Source of the DNA: Cyanobacteriota bacterium
GTDB lineage: Bacteria > Cyanobacteriota > Cyanobacteriia > PCC-6307 > Cyanobiaceae
Direction: 5' to 3'
DNA length: 64,000 nucleotides
Assembly (NCBI GenBank): GCA_026389335.1
Contig: JAPLIB010000151.1
Location: forward strand, 1 to 64,000
Shown piece by piece: positions 1-8,506 of the stretch; the first letter of the stretch is position 1, and each line of letters starts with the position of its first letter. Position numbers and translations under genes: made by a program. Below the pieces are notes generated by a model, which worked only from the letters and a program-made list of their open reading frames with translations, was not told where the DNA came from and did not search any database.

Positions 1-67
1 CCTCAGGGCCCGCCAAAAGCAGGCCCAGGCCTGGTTCTCAAAGGTTGAGCTCCCAACGCGATCACGA

Positions 68-244
68 TCAACCCACCGTCACACTCCGCAGCTGGCTGTC
101 GCGTGAATCTCGCGGCTGAGATGTGTCGGGCAGCCAGGCGCCCGCCTGTATTGGAGCTCCCGTACCAACCGCCAAAAGGACCATCATCGCCACACCTAGA
201 GCCCAAAACCAGACCGACCGCCGAGACAGCGCCATCGCAACCAT
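68..244 (-). CDS. Possible small secreted or membrane peptide (58 aa)
   Basis: Reading from the internal ATG at 244 gives a 58-residue peptide that starts with a basic stretch (MVAMALSRRS), followed by a hydrophobic segment of about 20 residues and a small-residue region that looks like a Sec signal sequence. The rest is short and polar. No family is recognised. A purine-rich stretch lies upstream but too far for a good ribosome binding site. It could equally be a chance ORF; I keep it only because of the signal-peptide-like profile. Confidence 0.2.
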   Translation of the reverse strand: MVAMALSRRSVWFWALGVAMMVLLAVGTGAPIQAGAWLPDTSQPRDSRDSQLRSVTVG

Positions 245-655
245 GAATGAATGAGTACCCCCTTTAGCAACAGATTCGGAATACAAAAAGCTTCTGACCA
301 TCCAATGTGATGAAACCCAGGAGAAGCCAGGAAGTCCAATCTGAGCACAAATCAATGATCCCGTGATCCCAGGCCGTCATCGCTAGCGCGCAGACCTGGC
401 TGACAAGGCCTGGGCCCACTGGGCGGGGCAGTTGGCGGCCAGGCCACTGAACCGACCCAAGGCGCCAGGAACGCGGCCGACAACACCTCCTCTCGATCCG
501 GCTCGCTCCGTGGCTGATCACTAGCAAACGGCAGGATGGTGTCAATGCCGAAGTCTCTTAGGAGATCAGTTGCGGAGTCAATTTTGAAATCAGTGGTGAA
601 ATCGGCGACGTCGATCAGCACAGCGGCATGGCATGGATCCCTAGAGGTCTGCAGA

Positions 656-682
656 CCTGAGCTGGAGGCAAGCCAGCTCAGG
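656..682. repeat. Perfect 10-bp inverted repeat
   Basis: CCTGAGCTGG is followed by a 7-nt loop (AGGCAAG) and its exact complement CCAGCTCAGG. A second palindrome, GGTCTGCAGACC (646-657), abuts it on the left. No T-tract follows on either strand, so it is not a standard intrinsic terminator. It may be a protein-binding site or an RNA hairpin. Confidence 0.5.
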
Positions 683-1351
683 CCTGAGGCGCTGATTGCA
701 GCTCAAACTGGATGAGCTTGGACAAATTCGCGCGGCTTTCCGCGGCCCAAAAAAGACAGAATAGCGCGGCATTTCCGATCACCCGCATCAGAACCTGACA
801 AGATCTTATACTGTTATCTTCCCTGGCCGAAGCTCCACTTTCTACCTCCGGATTTAGAAAAGTCTGCTACGCAGCTCCTATCTCGGACAGCCAGACATTC
901 AGAGTGCGAAATGGCCATCAGATCCATTCCGGCTCAGCAACCATTCAAGAGGACGGGAGAGACAAAACTCCCAGCACACTAAAGGCCTTTGACTTTTATT
1001 TGGGAATTTCACATCGACCAGGCAAGGCTCTGACGACTGCGAGGCGCCTGCTTCACGTCGCGGGGGAGACCATCAGAACCACGGGTCGTGCGATTGGATT
1101 GATCAAGCGCGACAGCTACCGGCTGAACAACGACCCAGCATCATGACGATGCCTTGACGATGCATTACTGGCTAGCGCCTTGGCAGCAAACAAGAATCAC
1201 TACTGTTAACTCCACGCACTCCAGGTCAGGCTTTCTGACCCATCCCAGCCACGAGCAGAAGTCTCTCGGCAGGGATCGCAGCCCATATCCAATCGTGAAC
1301 GGTCAGCTCGGACATCACCATCACAGTCCGCAGCGGATTGACTTGGTGGCG

Positions 1352-1363
1352 CCCCCCCCCCCC
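1352..1363. repeat. Poly-C tract of 12
   Basis: Twelve consecutive C residues lie just upstream of the bioF reading frame, inside the stretch that stays open in frame with bioF after a stop at 1339-1341. Such tracts slip during replication and are also prone to sequencing error. See the bioF entry for why this matters. Confidence 0.8.
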
Positions 1364-1536
1364 ATCGCATCACCAACCCCTGCGATCCGGCACGCGCCCT
1401 CCTGGCGCAGCCGCCAGCTCAGACTGACTGGCGTTCCTGCCGCCGGGACGTCCTGAGCCCCTCTCCTCTCCCCACCGGCGGCGCCGCTGCCACCGCTGCT
1501 GCTGCCAACGCTGCTGCTGCCACCGCCGCCCATGCG

Positions 1537-2769
1537 CTGTCCGCAGCGGCGGACGCCCCCTGGCGCCAGCAGCTGCGCAACGCCCTCGACGCCCTGCCGG
1601 CCGCGCGCCGCCGTCAGCTGCGCAGCCTGGAGCCAGCCGCCACCGCCGCGTTCCAGCCCCCCCAACTCGCCAGAACGCCCCTGCTGGATCTGGCCAGCAA
1701 CGACTACCTCGGCCTCAGCCGCCACCCCGCAGTGCTGGCCGCCGCTGCTGCCGAACTGGCCGTCAGCGGCCTAGGCGCCGGTGCTTCGCGGCTGGTCTGT
1801 GGCACCAGGCCAGTGCATCTGCAACTGGAAACCGAACTGGCCGCCTGGCTGGGGCGCGAGCGGGCGCTGCTGTTCCCCAGCGGCTTCCAGGCCAATCTCG
1901 CCGCGGTGTGCGCCCTGGCTGATCGCCACAGCCTGGTGCTGGCCGATCGCCTCATTCACCACTCGCTGCTGGCCGGCGTGCGCTGCAGCGGCGCCCGCCT
2001 GCAGCGCTTCGCCCACAACGACCCGGCCGACCTGGAGCGCCGCCTGCTGGCGGCCCGGCGCCAGCGGCCTTCTGGGCGGCTGCTGGTGCTGTGCGAAAGC
2101 TTGTACAGCATGGAAGGCACCAGTCCAGCACTGGCGACCGTGGCCGCCCTCTGCGCCCGCCACAAGGCGCCGTTGCTGGTGGATGAGGCCCATGCCCTGG
2201 GGCTGCTGGGTGCCGGTGGCCGCGGCCTGGCCCATGGCCTGGCGGAGGTGGCGATCGTGAGCGGCACCTTCGGCAAGGCCTTCGGCAGCGGCGGCGCCTT
2301 CCTGGCCGGCGATGGGCTGGTGGGGGAGTGGCTGCTGCAGAGCAGCGGCGCCTTCCGCTACAGCACCGCCCTCGCCCCGCCCCTGGCGGCCGGCGCCCTG
2401 GCGGCCCTCGGTCAGATCCAAGCCGACCCGCCAATGGCCGCGGCCCTGCTGGCGCGCGCCGAACGCTGGCGGCGGGGCCTGGCGGCAGCGGGCTGGCCCC
2501 GGCCCCCCGGCTTCGGACCGATCCTTTCGCTGCAGGTGGGGGAAGACGAGCAGGCGCTGCAGCTGCAGCAGCAACTCGAAATGGCGGATCTGCTCAGCGT
2601 CGCCATCCGACCACCCACCGTGCCCGCCGGCACGGCCCGGCTGCGGCTGGTGTTACGCCAGGATCTGCCCAGCGGCAGCCTGGCGCGCCTGCTGGCCGCC
2701 CTGGGCCCGCCCCCGGCTCCAGTCCCCTGCCGCCCCAACCTGCCCCGGGATCGCCATGTCAGCAGCTGA
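1537..2769 (+). CDS. bioF: 8-amino-7-oxononanoate synthase (BioF), start codon problem
   Basis: BioF condenses pimeloyl-ACP with alanine to 8-amino-7-oxononanoate, using PLP, in biotin synthesis. The fold-type I signature is clear: SNDYLGL near the N-terminus, VDEAHALGLLG in the middle, and the PLP-lysine motif SGTFGKAFGSGG. The protein continues in frame well upstream of the GTG at 1732 chosen by the ORF track; starting there would delete the conserved SNDYLGL region. Between the in-frame stop at 1339-1341 and 1732 there is no ATG, GTG or TTG. I place the start at CTG 1537, which gives about 410 residues and the expected PWRQQL-type N-terminus. An ATG at 1532 is one base out of frame, so a small indel or a real non-canonical start are both possible. 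It overlaps bioK by 14 nt. Confidence 0.85.
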   Translation: MSAAADAPWRQQLRNALDALPAARRRQLRSLEPAATAAFQPPQLARTPLLDLASNDYLGLSRHPAVLAAAAAELAVSGLGAGASRLVCGTRPVHLQLETELAAWLGRERALLFPSGFQANLAAVCALADRHSLVLADRLIHHSLLAGVRCSGARLQRFAHNDPADLERRLLAARRQRPSGRLLVLCESLYSMEGTSPALATVAALCARHKAPLLVDEAHALGLLGAGGRGLAHGLAEVAIVSGTFGKAFGSGGAFLAGDGLVGEWLLQSSGAFRYSTALAPPLAAGALAALGQIQADPPMAAALLARAERWRRGLAAAGWPRPPGFGPILSLQVGEDEQALQLQQQLEMADLLSVAIRPPTVPAGTARLRLVLRQDLPSGSLARLLAALGPPPAPVPCRPNLPRDRHVSS

Positions 2770-3472
2770 AGCCGCGGCCCTCCAGGTGATCGCCATGCAC
2801 GGCTGGTGCGGCGAAGCCTCCCACTGGCAACCGTGGCGCCGTCGCTTTGCCACCGCACACTGGCACTGGCAGAGCGGTGAACGCGGCTACGGCAGCGCCG
2901 AACCGCAGCTCCCGACCTGGCTGGAGCGGGCAGGGCGGCGAGTGCTGATCGGCCATTCGCTCGGGCCCCACCTGCTGCCGCCAGAGTTGTGGGCCGAGGC
3001 GGAGGCGGTGGTGCTGCTCGCCGGCTTCGGTCGCTTTGTGCCGGCCGGCCCCCCGGGTCGGCGCCTGCGCCGGGCCCTCTCGACGATGGAACGCCAACTG
3101 GACAACAGCGACAGCGCCCGGGCGATGCTGAGTCGCTTCCTCTGCCAGGCCGCTGCCCCTGATCCCGTTGAGCTGTCACCATCAGGGCCACTGCAGGGCC
3201 CCCTGGGGCCTGCCCAGCTCCTGAGGCTGCGCCGGGATCTGCAGCTGCTGAGCAACACCGAGGGCCTGCCTACGGGCTTTCCCCATGGCGCTCCGGTGTT
3301 GGTGGTGGAGGCAGCCCAGGACCAGATCGTGACGCCGGAGGCTCGGGAGTTGCTGCGCCAGGAACTGCCGAGGGCGGAGCTGGTGAGCCTGCCTGACGCT
3401 GGTCACAGCCTGCTGAGTGCGCCGGTACTGCCCCTGGTGCTGCCATGGCTGCAGCGCACCCTGGCGCCATGA
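2756..3472 (+). CDS. bioK: Pimeloyl-ACP methyl ester esterase of the BioK type (alpha/beta hydrolase)
   Basis: A 238-residue alpha/beta hydrolase. The nucleophile elbow GHSLGPH, an acid in AAQDQIV and a C-terminal AGHSLL histidine form the expected Ser-Asp-His triad. By position, between bioF and bioC with short overlaps on both sides, it is the esterase that removes the methyl group from pimeloyl-ACP methyl ester to end pimelate synthesis. BioK is the known replacement for BioH in Synechococcus-type cyanobacteria, and assignment here rests on the triad plus the operon. The start ATG at 2756 lies inside the end of bioF, and its stop overlaps the bioC start as ATGA, suggesting translational coupling. 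Confidence 0.8.
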   Translation: MSAAEAAALQVIAMHGWCGEASHWQPWRRRFATAHWHWQSGERGYGSAEPQLPTWLERAGRRVLIGHSLGPHLLPPELWAEAEAVVLLAGFGRFVPAGPPGRRLRRALSTMERQLDNSDSARAMLSRFLCQAAAPDPVELSPSGPLQGPLGPAQLLRLRRDLQLLSNTEGLPTGFPHGAPVLVVEAAQDQIVTPEARELLRQELPRAELVSLPDAGHSLLSAPVLPLVLPWLQRTLAP

Positions 3473-4320
3473 CAGCGCCGCTGTTCGCTGAGGAAGCCGA
3501 CTCCAGCTTCAGCCAGCGGGTGCGCTTGGGCTTCGGCCGTCGGGCCGCCAGCTACGAGCCCCAGGCCCGTCTGCAGCAAGGGGTGGCCTGGCGGCTCGGG
3601 CGACTGTGCCGCGAGCTGCCCCTGCCGCCCGGCCCCATCGCCGACCTCGGCGCCGGCAGCGGCCTGCTCAGCCGTGCCCTGCTGGCCCAGCGCCCGCAAC
3701 TAGCGGAGTCGCCCCCGCTCCAGCTCGACCTCTGCCCCGAATTGCTGGCCCGCAATCCGCTCGCCGGCCCCAACAGCAGCCCCTGGGACCTCAACCAGGG
3801 CCTGCCGCCGAAGCTGGGCGAAGCCGCCCTGCTGCTGTCCAGTTTTGCCCTGCAGTGGCTTGATGCCCCAGCCGGCCAACTGGCCCACTGGAGCCGCTGC
3901 CTGGCACCCGGCGGCTGGCTGGCCATGGCGCTACCGGTGGCCGGCAGCTTCGAGGCCTGGCGGGCAGCGGCCAGCGCCGCTGGCGTGCCCTGCAGCGCCT
4001 TACCCCTGCCCCAGGCCGAAGCACTGATCGCGGCGGCCAGCGGCGCCGGCCTGGAGCTGCACCACAGCCAGCGGCTGCGCTTCAGCCGACCGGTGGAGGG
4101 TGGTCTCTCCACCCTGCGGCTGCTGCGTTCGCTCGGGGCCACCGCCAGCCGCCAACCGCCACTGACGGGCGGTGAGCTGCGCCGCCTCCTGGCCCACTGG
4201 CCCGCCGAGCCGCTGCTCTGGGAGGTGCTGCTGTTGATCGGGCGCCGGCCGCTGGAGTCTGAGGCCCACCGCAAAACTCGGCCCGCCATGCTGAACGCCA
4301 CACCACAGCTGCGGAGCTGA
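3469..4320 (+). CDS. bioC: Malonyl-ACP O-methyltransferase BioC
   Basis: A SAM-dependent methyltransferase of 283 residues that caps malonyl-ACP with a methyl group so that it can enter fatty-acid elongation toward pimelate. The SAM-binding motif I reads DLGAGSGLLS at about residues 58-67, preceded by the BioC-like N-terminal region FGRRAASYEPQA. The ORF track starts 24 nt earlier; I use the ATG at 3469 because it overlaps the bioK stop as ATGA, the usual arrangement in a coupled operon. BioD follows 6 nt downstream. Confidence 0.88.
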   Translation: MTAPLFAEEADSSFSQRVRLGFGRRAASYEPQARLQQGVAWRLGRLCRELPLPPGPIADLGAGSGLLSRALLAQRPQLAESPPLQLDLCPELLARNPLAGPNSSPWDLNQGLPPKLGEAALLLSSFALQWLDAPAGQLAHWSRCLAPGGWLAMALPVAGSFEAWRAAASAAGVPCSALPLPQAEALIAAASGAGLELHHSQRLRFSRPVEGGLSTLRLLRSLGATASRQPPLTGGELRRLLAHWPAEPLLWEVLLLIGRRPLESEAHRKTRPAMLNATPQLRS

Positions 4321-4326
4321 CAACCC

Positions 4327-4950
4327 ATGCGCCTGGTGGTCTGCGGCACCGACACCGACGTGGGCAAGACGGTGGTGAGTGCCCTGGTGGTGCAGGGCCT
4401 GATGGCCCGCTACTGGAAACCGGTGCAGAGCGGCCTGGAGGCTGGCGGGGACACCGAACGGGTGCGCCAGCTGCTGGCGCTGCCACCGCAGAGGGTCGTA
4501 CCGGAGGCCTACCGCCTCACCACACCGGTGTCGCCCCACTGGGCGGCCGAGCGCGATGGGGTCGTGATCGACCCGGCGCGACTGACCCTGCCGAGCGGCC
4601 ACGAGCCGCTGGTGGTGGAATGCGCCGGTGGACTGCTGGTACCGCTGAGACGCGACTGGCTGCAGATCGATCAGATCGCCCGCTGGGGCCTGCCGGTGCT
4701 GCTGGTGGCCCGCAGTGGTCTGGGCACCCTCAACCACACCCTGTTGTCGCTGGAGGCGCTGCGGCAGCGGGCGATTCCGGTGCTGGGCCTGGTGCTGAAC
4801 GGGCCGCCCCACCCCGACAATCCCCGCACCCTGGCAAGCCTGGGGGGCGTGCCGGTGCTGGCCGAACTGCCCTCGCTCGAGCCGCTCAGCGCCCAGGCCC
4901 TGGAGCGCCATTGGCACGCCAGCCTTCTCCCCCATACGCTGGGCCGATGA
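4327..4950 (+). CDS. bioD: Dethiobiotin synthetase BioD
   Basis: A 207-residue P-loop ligase that closes the ureido ring of dethiobiotin from diaminopelargonate, CO2 and ATP. The P-loop is GTDTDVGKT at residues 7-15, the substrate-contact lysine lies in YWKPVQSG, and VECAGGLLVPL is the conserved acid/glycine-rich loop. Length is normal for the family. It sits 6 nt after bioC, and its stop codon overlaps the start of a small membrane-protein ORF. Confidence 0.93.
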   Translation: MRLVVCGTDTDVGKTVVSALVVQGLMARYWKPVQSGLEAGGDTERVRQLLALPPQRVVPEAYRLTTPVSPHWAAERDGVVIDPARLTLPSGHEPLVVECAGGLLVPLRRDWLQIDQIARWGLPVLLVARSGLGTLNHTLLSLEALRQRAIPVLGLVLNGPPHPDNPRTLASLGGVPVLAELPSLEPLSAQALERHWHASLLPHTLGR

Positions 4951-5102
4951 ACAAACGTCAGCTTCTGATCAGCGGCGCCGTGGCGTTGGCCTGCGGGGCC
5001 ATCCTGGTGATCTTCACCGACATCGAAACAGGTTTCGTCCGCTGGGTGAACTGCGGCCCCCTGGGAGGACCGCAGGAGCATCGCTCCGAACTCTGTCGTT
5101 GA
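4947..5102 (+). CDS. Small single-pass membrane protein coupled to bioD
   Basis: A 51-residue ORF whose ATG overlaps the bioD stop (ATGA). The N-terminus is basic (MNKRQ) and a hydrophobic helix spans about residues 6-25; the C-terminal half is short and polar with two cysteines (WVNCGP, ELCR). I do not recognise a family. The overlap start and clean signal-anchor pattern argue that it is translated. It could be a small accessory protein conserved in picocyanobacteria, not necessarily involved in biotin. Confidence 0.55.
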   Translation: MNKRQLLISGAVALACGAILVIFTDIETGFVRWVNCGPLGGPQEHRSELCR

Positions 5103-5358
5103 ACCCGTCCGGGCGCTGCCCCCTGCCGTCGATGCCGCGCCACCGCTGCGGATAGTTTTTGGGCGACCCAGGCTCAGCAACCCACGGGATCGCCGGCCCG
5201 ATCCCCAGGGCATCACAGGCGACTGGAGTTGGTCGGCAAGCGGCACCTGGAGACGTTCCCCTGCATCAGCCTCACGCCAAGGGGCTCCTGGTGAGTTCGG
5301 GAGGGAACCGGGCCCGTCATCATTTCCAGGGTGTGCCCTCCCTGTCTGATCCCCCAGG

Positions 5359-6636
5359 ATGACCCCTTCCCCTGCCTGGCATCCCAACCTCTGGCACCCC
5401 ACCACCCAGGTGGCCCACTCCGAGCCGCCGCTGCGGGCGGTGCGCGGTGAAGGGGCACTGCTGGAACTCGACGACGGCCGCCGCCTGATCGACGCGATCA
5501 GCAGTTGGTGGGTCACCCTGCACGGCCACGCCGAACCCTCGATTGCCGCCGCCGTGGCCCTACAGGCCCGCACCCTCGAGCAGGTGATCTTCGCCAACTT
5601 CCGCCATCCCAGCGCCGAAACCCTGGCGGAGCGCCTCAGCGCCCTGAGCGGCCTGGAGCGGCTCTTCTTCTCCGACAACGGCTCCACCGCCGTGGAGGTA
5701 GCACTCAAGATCGCCTGGCAGTGGTGGCACAACCAGGGGATCACCCGGCCCCAGCTGATCGCCTTCGACGGGGCTTATCACGGCGACACCTTCGGCGCCA
5801 TGGCGCTGGGATCTCGCTCCCTGTTCTCGGCCCCATTCGCGCCGCTGCTGTTCGACGTCGCCCGCGCCCCCTGGCCCGCCACCTGGTGGGGTGACGAGGC
5901 AGTGGAGGCCCGCGAGGCGGCCGCCCTGGCCCAGCTGGAGCTGCTGCTGGGCCAACCGACGGCGGCGGTGATCCTGGAGCCCCTGGTGCAGGGGGCCAGC
6001 GGCATGGCGATGGTGCGGCCGGCCTTCCTGCGCCAGGTGGAGCAACGGGTGCGGGCCGCCGGCGCCCTGTTGATCGCCGATGAGGTGCTGACCGGCTTCG
6101 GCCGCTGCGGCGAGCTGTTCGCCTGCCGGCAAGCCGGCATCCGCCCCGACCTGATGGCCCTCTCCAAAGGGCTGACGGGGGGATTCCTGCCCATGGGGGT
6201 GACCCTGGCCAGCGAGGCCATCTATGCCGGCTTCACCAGTGAGGATCCTGGTCACACCCTTTTCCATGGGCACAGCTTCACCGCCAATCCCCTCGGCTGC
6301 GCCGCGGCCCTGGCCAGCCTCGATCTGCTGGAAGCCCGACCCGAGCGCCACCGCGGCATGGAGGAGCGCCACCGGCCGCATCTGGAGGCACTTGCCGGCC
6401 GGTGCAACGTGCGCCATCCGCGCCTGCTGGGCAGCATCGCCGCCTTCGACCTGGCCGTGGACAACCCCGGCTATCTCAATCCAGCCGGCCGGCGCCTGCA
6501 GAAGCTGGCCATCGCCCAGGGGGTGTTCCTGCGCCCCCTGGGCCACGTGGTCTACCTGCTGCCTCCCCTCTGCATCGACGACGAACAGCTGGCCCAGTGC
6601 TACGCCGCGATCGCCAGTGCCAGCACCCAACTCTGA
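5359..6636 (+). CDS. bioA: Adenosylmethionine-8-amino-7-oxononanoate aminotransferase BioA
   Basis: A PLP class III aminotransferase of 425 residues that converts 8-amino-7-oxononanoate to 7,8-diaminopelargonate. Family signatures are the N-terminal WHPxxQ-like start, SSWWVTLHGH, FFSDNGSTAVEVALK, the acid loop LLIADEVLTGFGR, and the PLP-lysine motif ALSKGLTGG; HGHSFTANPLGCAAA is also typical of BioA. It is separated from bioD and the small membrane ORF by about 256 nt, so it may have its own promoter. Some cyanobacteria use BioU in place of BioA; this one has a full BioA. BioB is not in the window. Confidence 0.93.
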   Translation: MTPSPAWHPNLWHPTTQVAHSEPPLRAVRGEGALLELDDGRRLIDAISSWWVTLHGHAEPSIAAAVALQARTLEQVIFANFRHPSAETLAERLSALSGLERLFFSDNGSTAVEVALKIAWQWWHNQGITRPQLIAFDGAYHGDTFGAMALGSRSLFSAPFAPLLFDVARAPWPATWWGDEAVEAREAAALAQLELLLGQPTAAVILEPLVQGASGMAMVRPAFLRQVEQRVRAAGALLIADEVLTGFGRCGELFACRQAGIRPDLMALSKGLTGGFLPMGVTLASEAIYAGFTSEDPGHTLFHGHSFTANPLGCAAALASLDLLEARPERHRGMEERHRPHLEALAGRCNVRHPRLLGSIAAFDLAVDNPGYLNPAGRRLQKLAIAQGVFLRPLGHVVYLLPPLCIDDEQLAQCYAAIASASTQL

Positions 6637-6670
6637 AGCTCTGGGCTTCGCCTGATGGCGAGGACAGCGC

Positions 6671-6937
6671 TCAGGGCCCGACCAGGATCGCGGCCTCCAC
6701 ATCGGCGCGGGTCAGGCCGTAAGGAAAGCGACGCACCCGCTCCGAACCATCGTGATGCCAGCGCACCTGAAGCTCCTCGATCCCCAGTTCGATGCGGGCA
6801 CTCCACTGAGGCCGATGCAGATCCCAGACCGCCGAGCGGGCCCGTTGCTGATGGGCGCCGAGCTGGCGCAACCACTCCTCCAAGGCCGGCAGGGGATGGT
6901 GATACAGGGGGGTGCGATCGGGCGGCAAGGTCGGCAT
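6671..6937 (-). CDS. DUF3143 family protein
   Basis: An 88-residue protein with the cyanobacterial DUF3143 pattern: a PLYHHPLPALEEWLRQLG segment at the N-terminus, then a short beta-rich part ending in RRFPYGLTRADVEAAILVGP. The function is unknown. It follows the J-domain gene by 16 nt on the same strand, so the two are probably cotranscribed. It converges on bioA, with only 34 nt between their stops. Confidence 0.75.
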   Translation of the reverse strand: MPTLPPDRTPLYHHPLPALEEWLRQLGAHQQRARSAVWDLHRPQWSARIELGIEELQVRWHHDGSERVRRFPYGLTRADVEAAILVGP

Positions 6938-6953
6938 CGGATCGCCGAAGGGT

Positions 6954-7487
6954 TCAGGGAGCTTGGCTCAGCACCGGCAAGGCTTGGTCCAGGGCGGCGG
7001 TCACCTGGCCCTGAGCCACGACGGGTTCGCTGCTGGGCCGGCCGGCGACAGCTGGCACCTCGACCCACCAGCTGGGCCGGGTCATCAACTCGGCGCCGCG
7101 GGCCCAGGCCAGACCCACCCCCAGCACCAGACTGAGCACCAGGGCCAGGGCCAGCAGCACCAGGGCGAACCACTCCCCACCCGAAAGGCTGCGGCGCACC
7201 GGGGCGGGCCGGGGCTGGAAGGCGGCGCCGGCCGGACTGGCGGGGGGGCTGAACACCACCGCCGGCCTCGAGAGCTGGCGCAGCCGCTCGTCATAGGAGC
7301 GGCGAGCCACAGGATCCCCGAGAACCCCATAGGCCTGGCGCACCTGGCGAAAGGCCAGCTCCGCCTCGCCCGCCGGCAGCGCGGTGGTATCGGGGTGATA
7401 GCGCTTGCTGAGGGCCCGGAAGGCCTGGCGCAGCTGCTCGGTACTGGCGTCGGCAGACACCCCCAGCAGCTCGTAATGGGTGGGCAT
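6954..7487 (-). CDS. J-domain (DnaJ-like) membrane protein
   Basis: A 177-residue protein with an N-terminal J domain: MPTHYELLGVS start, the diagnostic HPD tripeptide in KRYHPDT, and a QAYGVLGDPVARRSYD helix. A single hydrophobic segment (WFALVLLALALVLSLVLG) follows at about residues 103-125, with a short C-terminal tail. J proteins stimulate DnaK ATPase; the membrane anchor suggests recruitment of DnaK to a membrane. The ORF track begins 90 nt earlier, but homology starts at the ATG at 7487. DUF3143 lies just downstream. Confidence 0.8.
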   Translation of the reverse strand: MPTHYELLGVSADASTEQLRQAFRALSKRYHPDTTALPAGEAELAFRQVRQAYGVLGDPVARRSYDERLRQLSRPAVVFSPPASPAGAAFQPRPAPVRRSLSGGEWFALVLLALALVLSLVLGVGLAWARGAELMTRPSWWVEVPAVAGRPSSEPVVAQGQVTAALDQALPVLSQAP

Positions 7488-7634
7488 GGCCGTGAGATTA
7501 GGCAGGGCCGCTGGCCTGGGCAGGCGGGCTGGAGCGTCCCAGGGCTGGGGGGCCGTCAGCCAGGACGCTGGCGCCAACCCTCAGCCGCCGGCTGGGCATG
7601 ATCCTAAGGAGAACGAACACCCCAGCAAGCGCGG

Positions 7635-8399
7635 ATGGCTGCCAGCCCTGCCACCTCTGAGCCTCCAGCCGCCCTCTGGCAGACGCTGGGCTGGCAGCCG
7701 AAGCCCGAGCAGCTGGAGCAGCTCATCGCCCTGCAGATCGCCCTGCGCCAGGGGAACGAACGGGTCAACCTCACCCGCCTGGTTGAGGGGGATGACTACT
7801 GGATCGCCCAGGTTTTCGACAGCCTCTGGCCCCTGCTGCCCCTGCTGCAGGCAGAACGGGCCGGCGCCCAGGAGCCACTGCAGATCATCGACGTCGGCAC
7901 CGGCGGCGGTTTCCCGGGTCTGGCGATCGCCATCGCCCTGCCCACAGCCCAGCTCACCCTGGTGGATTCGGTCAGCCGCAAGGTGGATGCCGTGGCGGCG
8001 ATGGTGGCGGAGCTGGGCCTTCAGGGCCGGGTGAGCCTGCGCTGTGATCGGATCGAGCGCTGCGGTCAGGCGGCCAACTGTCGCGGCCGCTTCGACTGGG
8101 CCCTGGCCAGGGCCGTGGCCAGCGCCCCGGTGGTGGCCGAATACCTGGTGCCCCTTCTGCGGCCCGAGGGGCGGGCCCTGCTCTACCGGGGCCAGTGGAG
8201 CGCCGCCGATCAGGCCGATCTGGAAAAGGCTCTGGGCCCCCTGCGGGCCGCGATCGAGCGCACCATGCCCCTGGAGCTGCCCCACGCACGCGGCATCCGC
8301 CACGCCCTGGTGCTGCGACCGCTGGGCCCCTGTCCCCAGACCTACCCACGGGCCGTGGGCATGCCGGCCAAACACCCCCTCGGCGGCTCCAGCGGCTGA
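7635..8399 (+). CDS. rsmG: 16S rRNA (guanine-527-N7)-methyltransferase RsmG
   Basis: A 254-residue class I methyltransferase that modifies G527 of 16S rRNA. Motifs are NERVNLTR near residue 38, the SAM-binding loop DVGTGGGFPGLAIA, LVDSVSRKVDAV, and DWALARAVA. Length fits the GidB/RsmG family. The gene is divergent from the J-domain gene and convergent with the aldo/keto reductase. Confidence 0.92.
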   Translation: MAASPATSEPPAALWQTLGWQPKPEQLEQLIALQIALRQGNERVNLTRLVEGDDYWIAQVFDSLWPLLPLLQAERAGAQEPLQIIDVGTGGGFPGLAIAIALPTAQLTLVDSVSRKVDAVAAMVAELGLQGRVSLRCDRIERCGQAANCRGRFDWALARAVASAPVVAEYLVPLLRPEGRALLYRGQWSAADQADLEKALGPLRAAIERTMPLELPHARGIRHALVLRPLGPCPQTYPRAVGMPAKHPLGGSSG

Positions 8400-8430
8400 T
8401 CCGGCACCCAGCCACTGGCACCTGGCGATG

Positions 8431-8462
8431 GGCCGCGGCCACCCAGCTGCTGGGCAGCGGCC
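8431..8462. terminator. Candidate hairpin between convergent rsmG and aldo/keto reductase genes
   Basis: Nested inverted repeat: an outer GGCCGC/GCGGCC pair and an inner CCCAG-CTG-CTGGG hairpin, lying between two convergent stop codons. No T-tract follows on either strand, so it may only be a weak or factor-assisted 3-prime end structure. Confidence 0.3.
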
Positions 8463-8506
8463 GTAATGAGGATTGCCGGGCTACGGCGCTGGCTTGGGAA
8501 CGCCTC

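Larger units (their letters stand above)
1..1340. other. Left-end region without a convincing gene
   Basis: Several short ORFs exist on both strands (for example 68..355 minus, 352..621 minus, 904..1146 plus), but none shows a recognisable domain and they overlap each other in conflicting frames. The stretch around 720-900 is visibly more A/T-rich than the biotin genes that follow. It may hold decayed genes or regulatory DNA for the biotin operon. One weak candidate for a secreted peptide and one inverted repeat are listed separately. Confidence 0.5.

Noticed and set aside
904-1146. 80-aa plus ORF in the left spacer
   Set aside because: No family, no ribosome binding site, and basic low-information composition; kept only as part of the spacer note.
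1500-1535. GCT/GCC triplet run upstream of bioF as a microsatellite
   Set aside because: Imperfect and explainable by Ala-rich, GC-rich coding-like sequence; not a clean tandem repeat.
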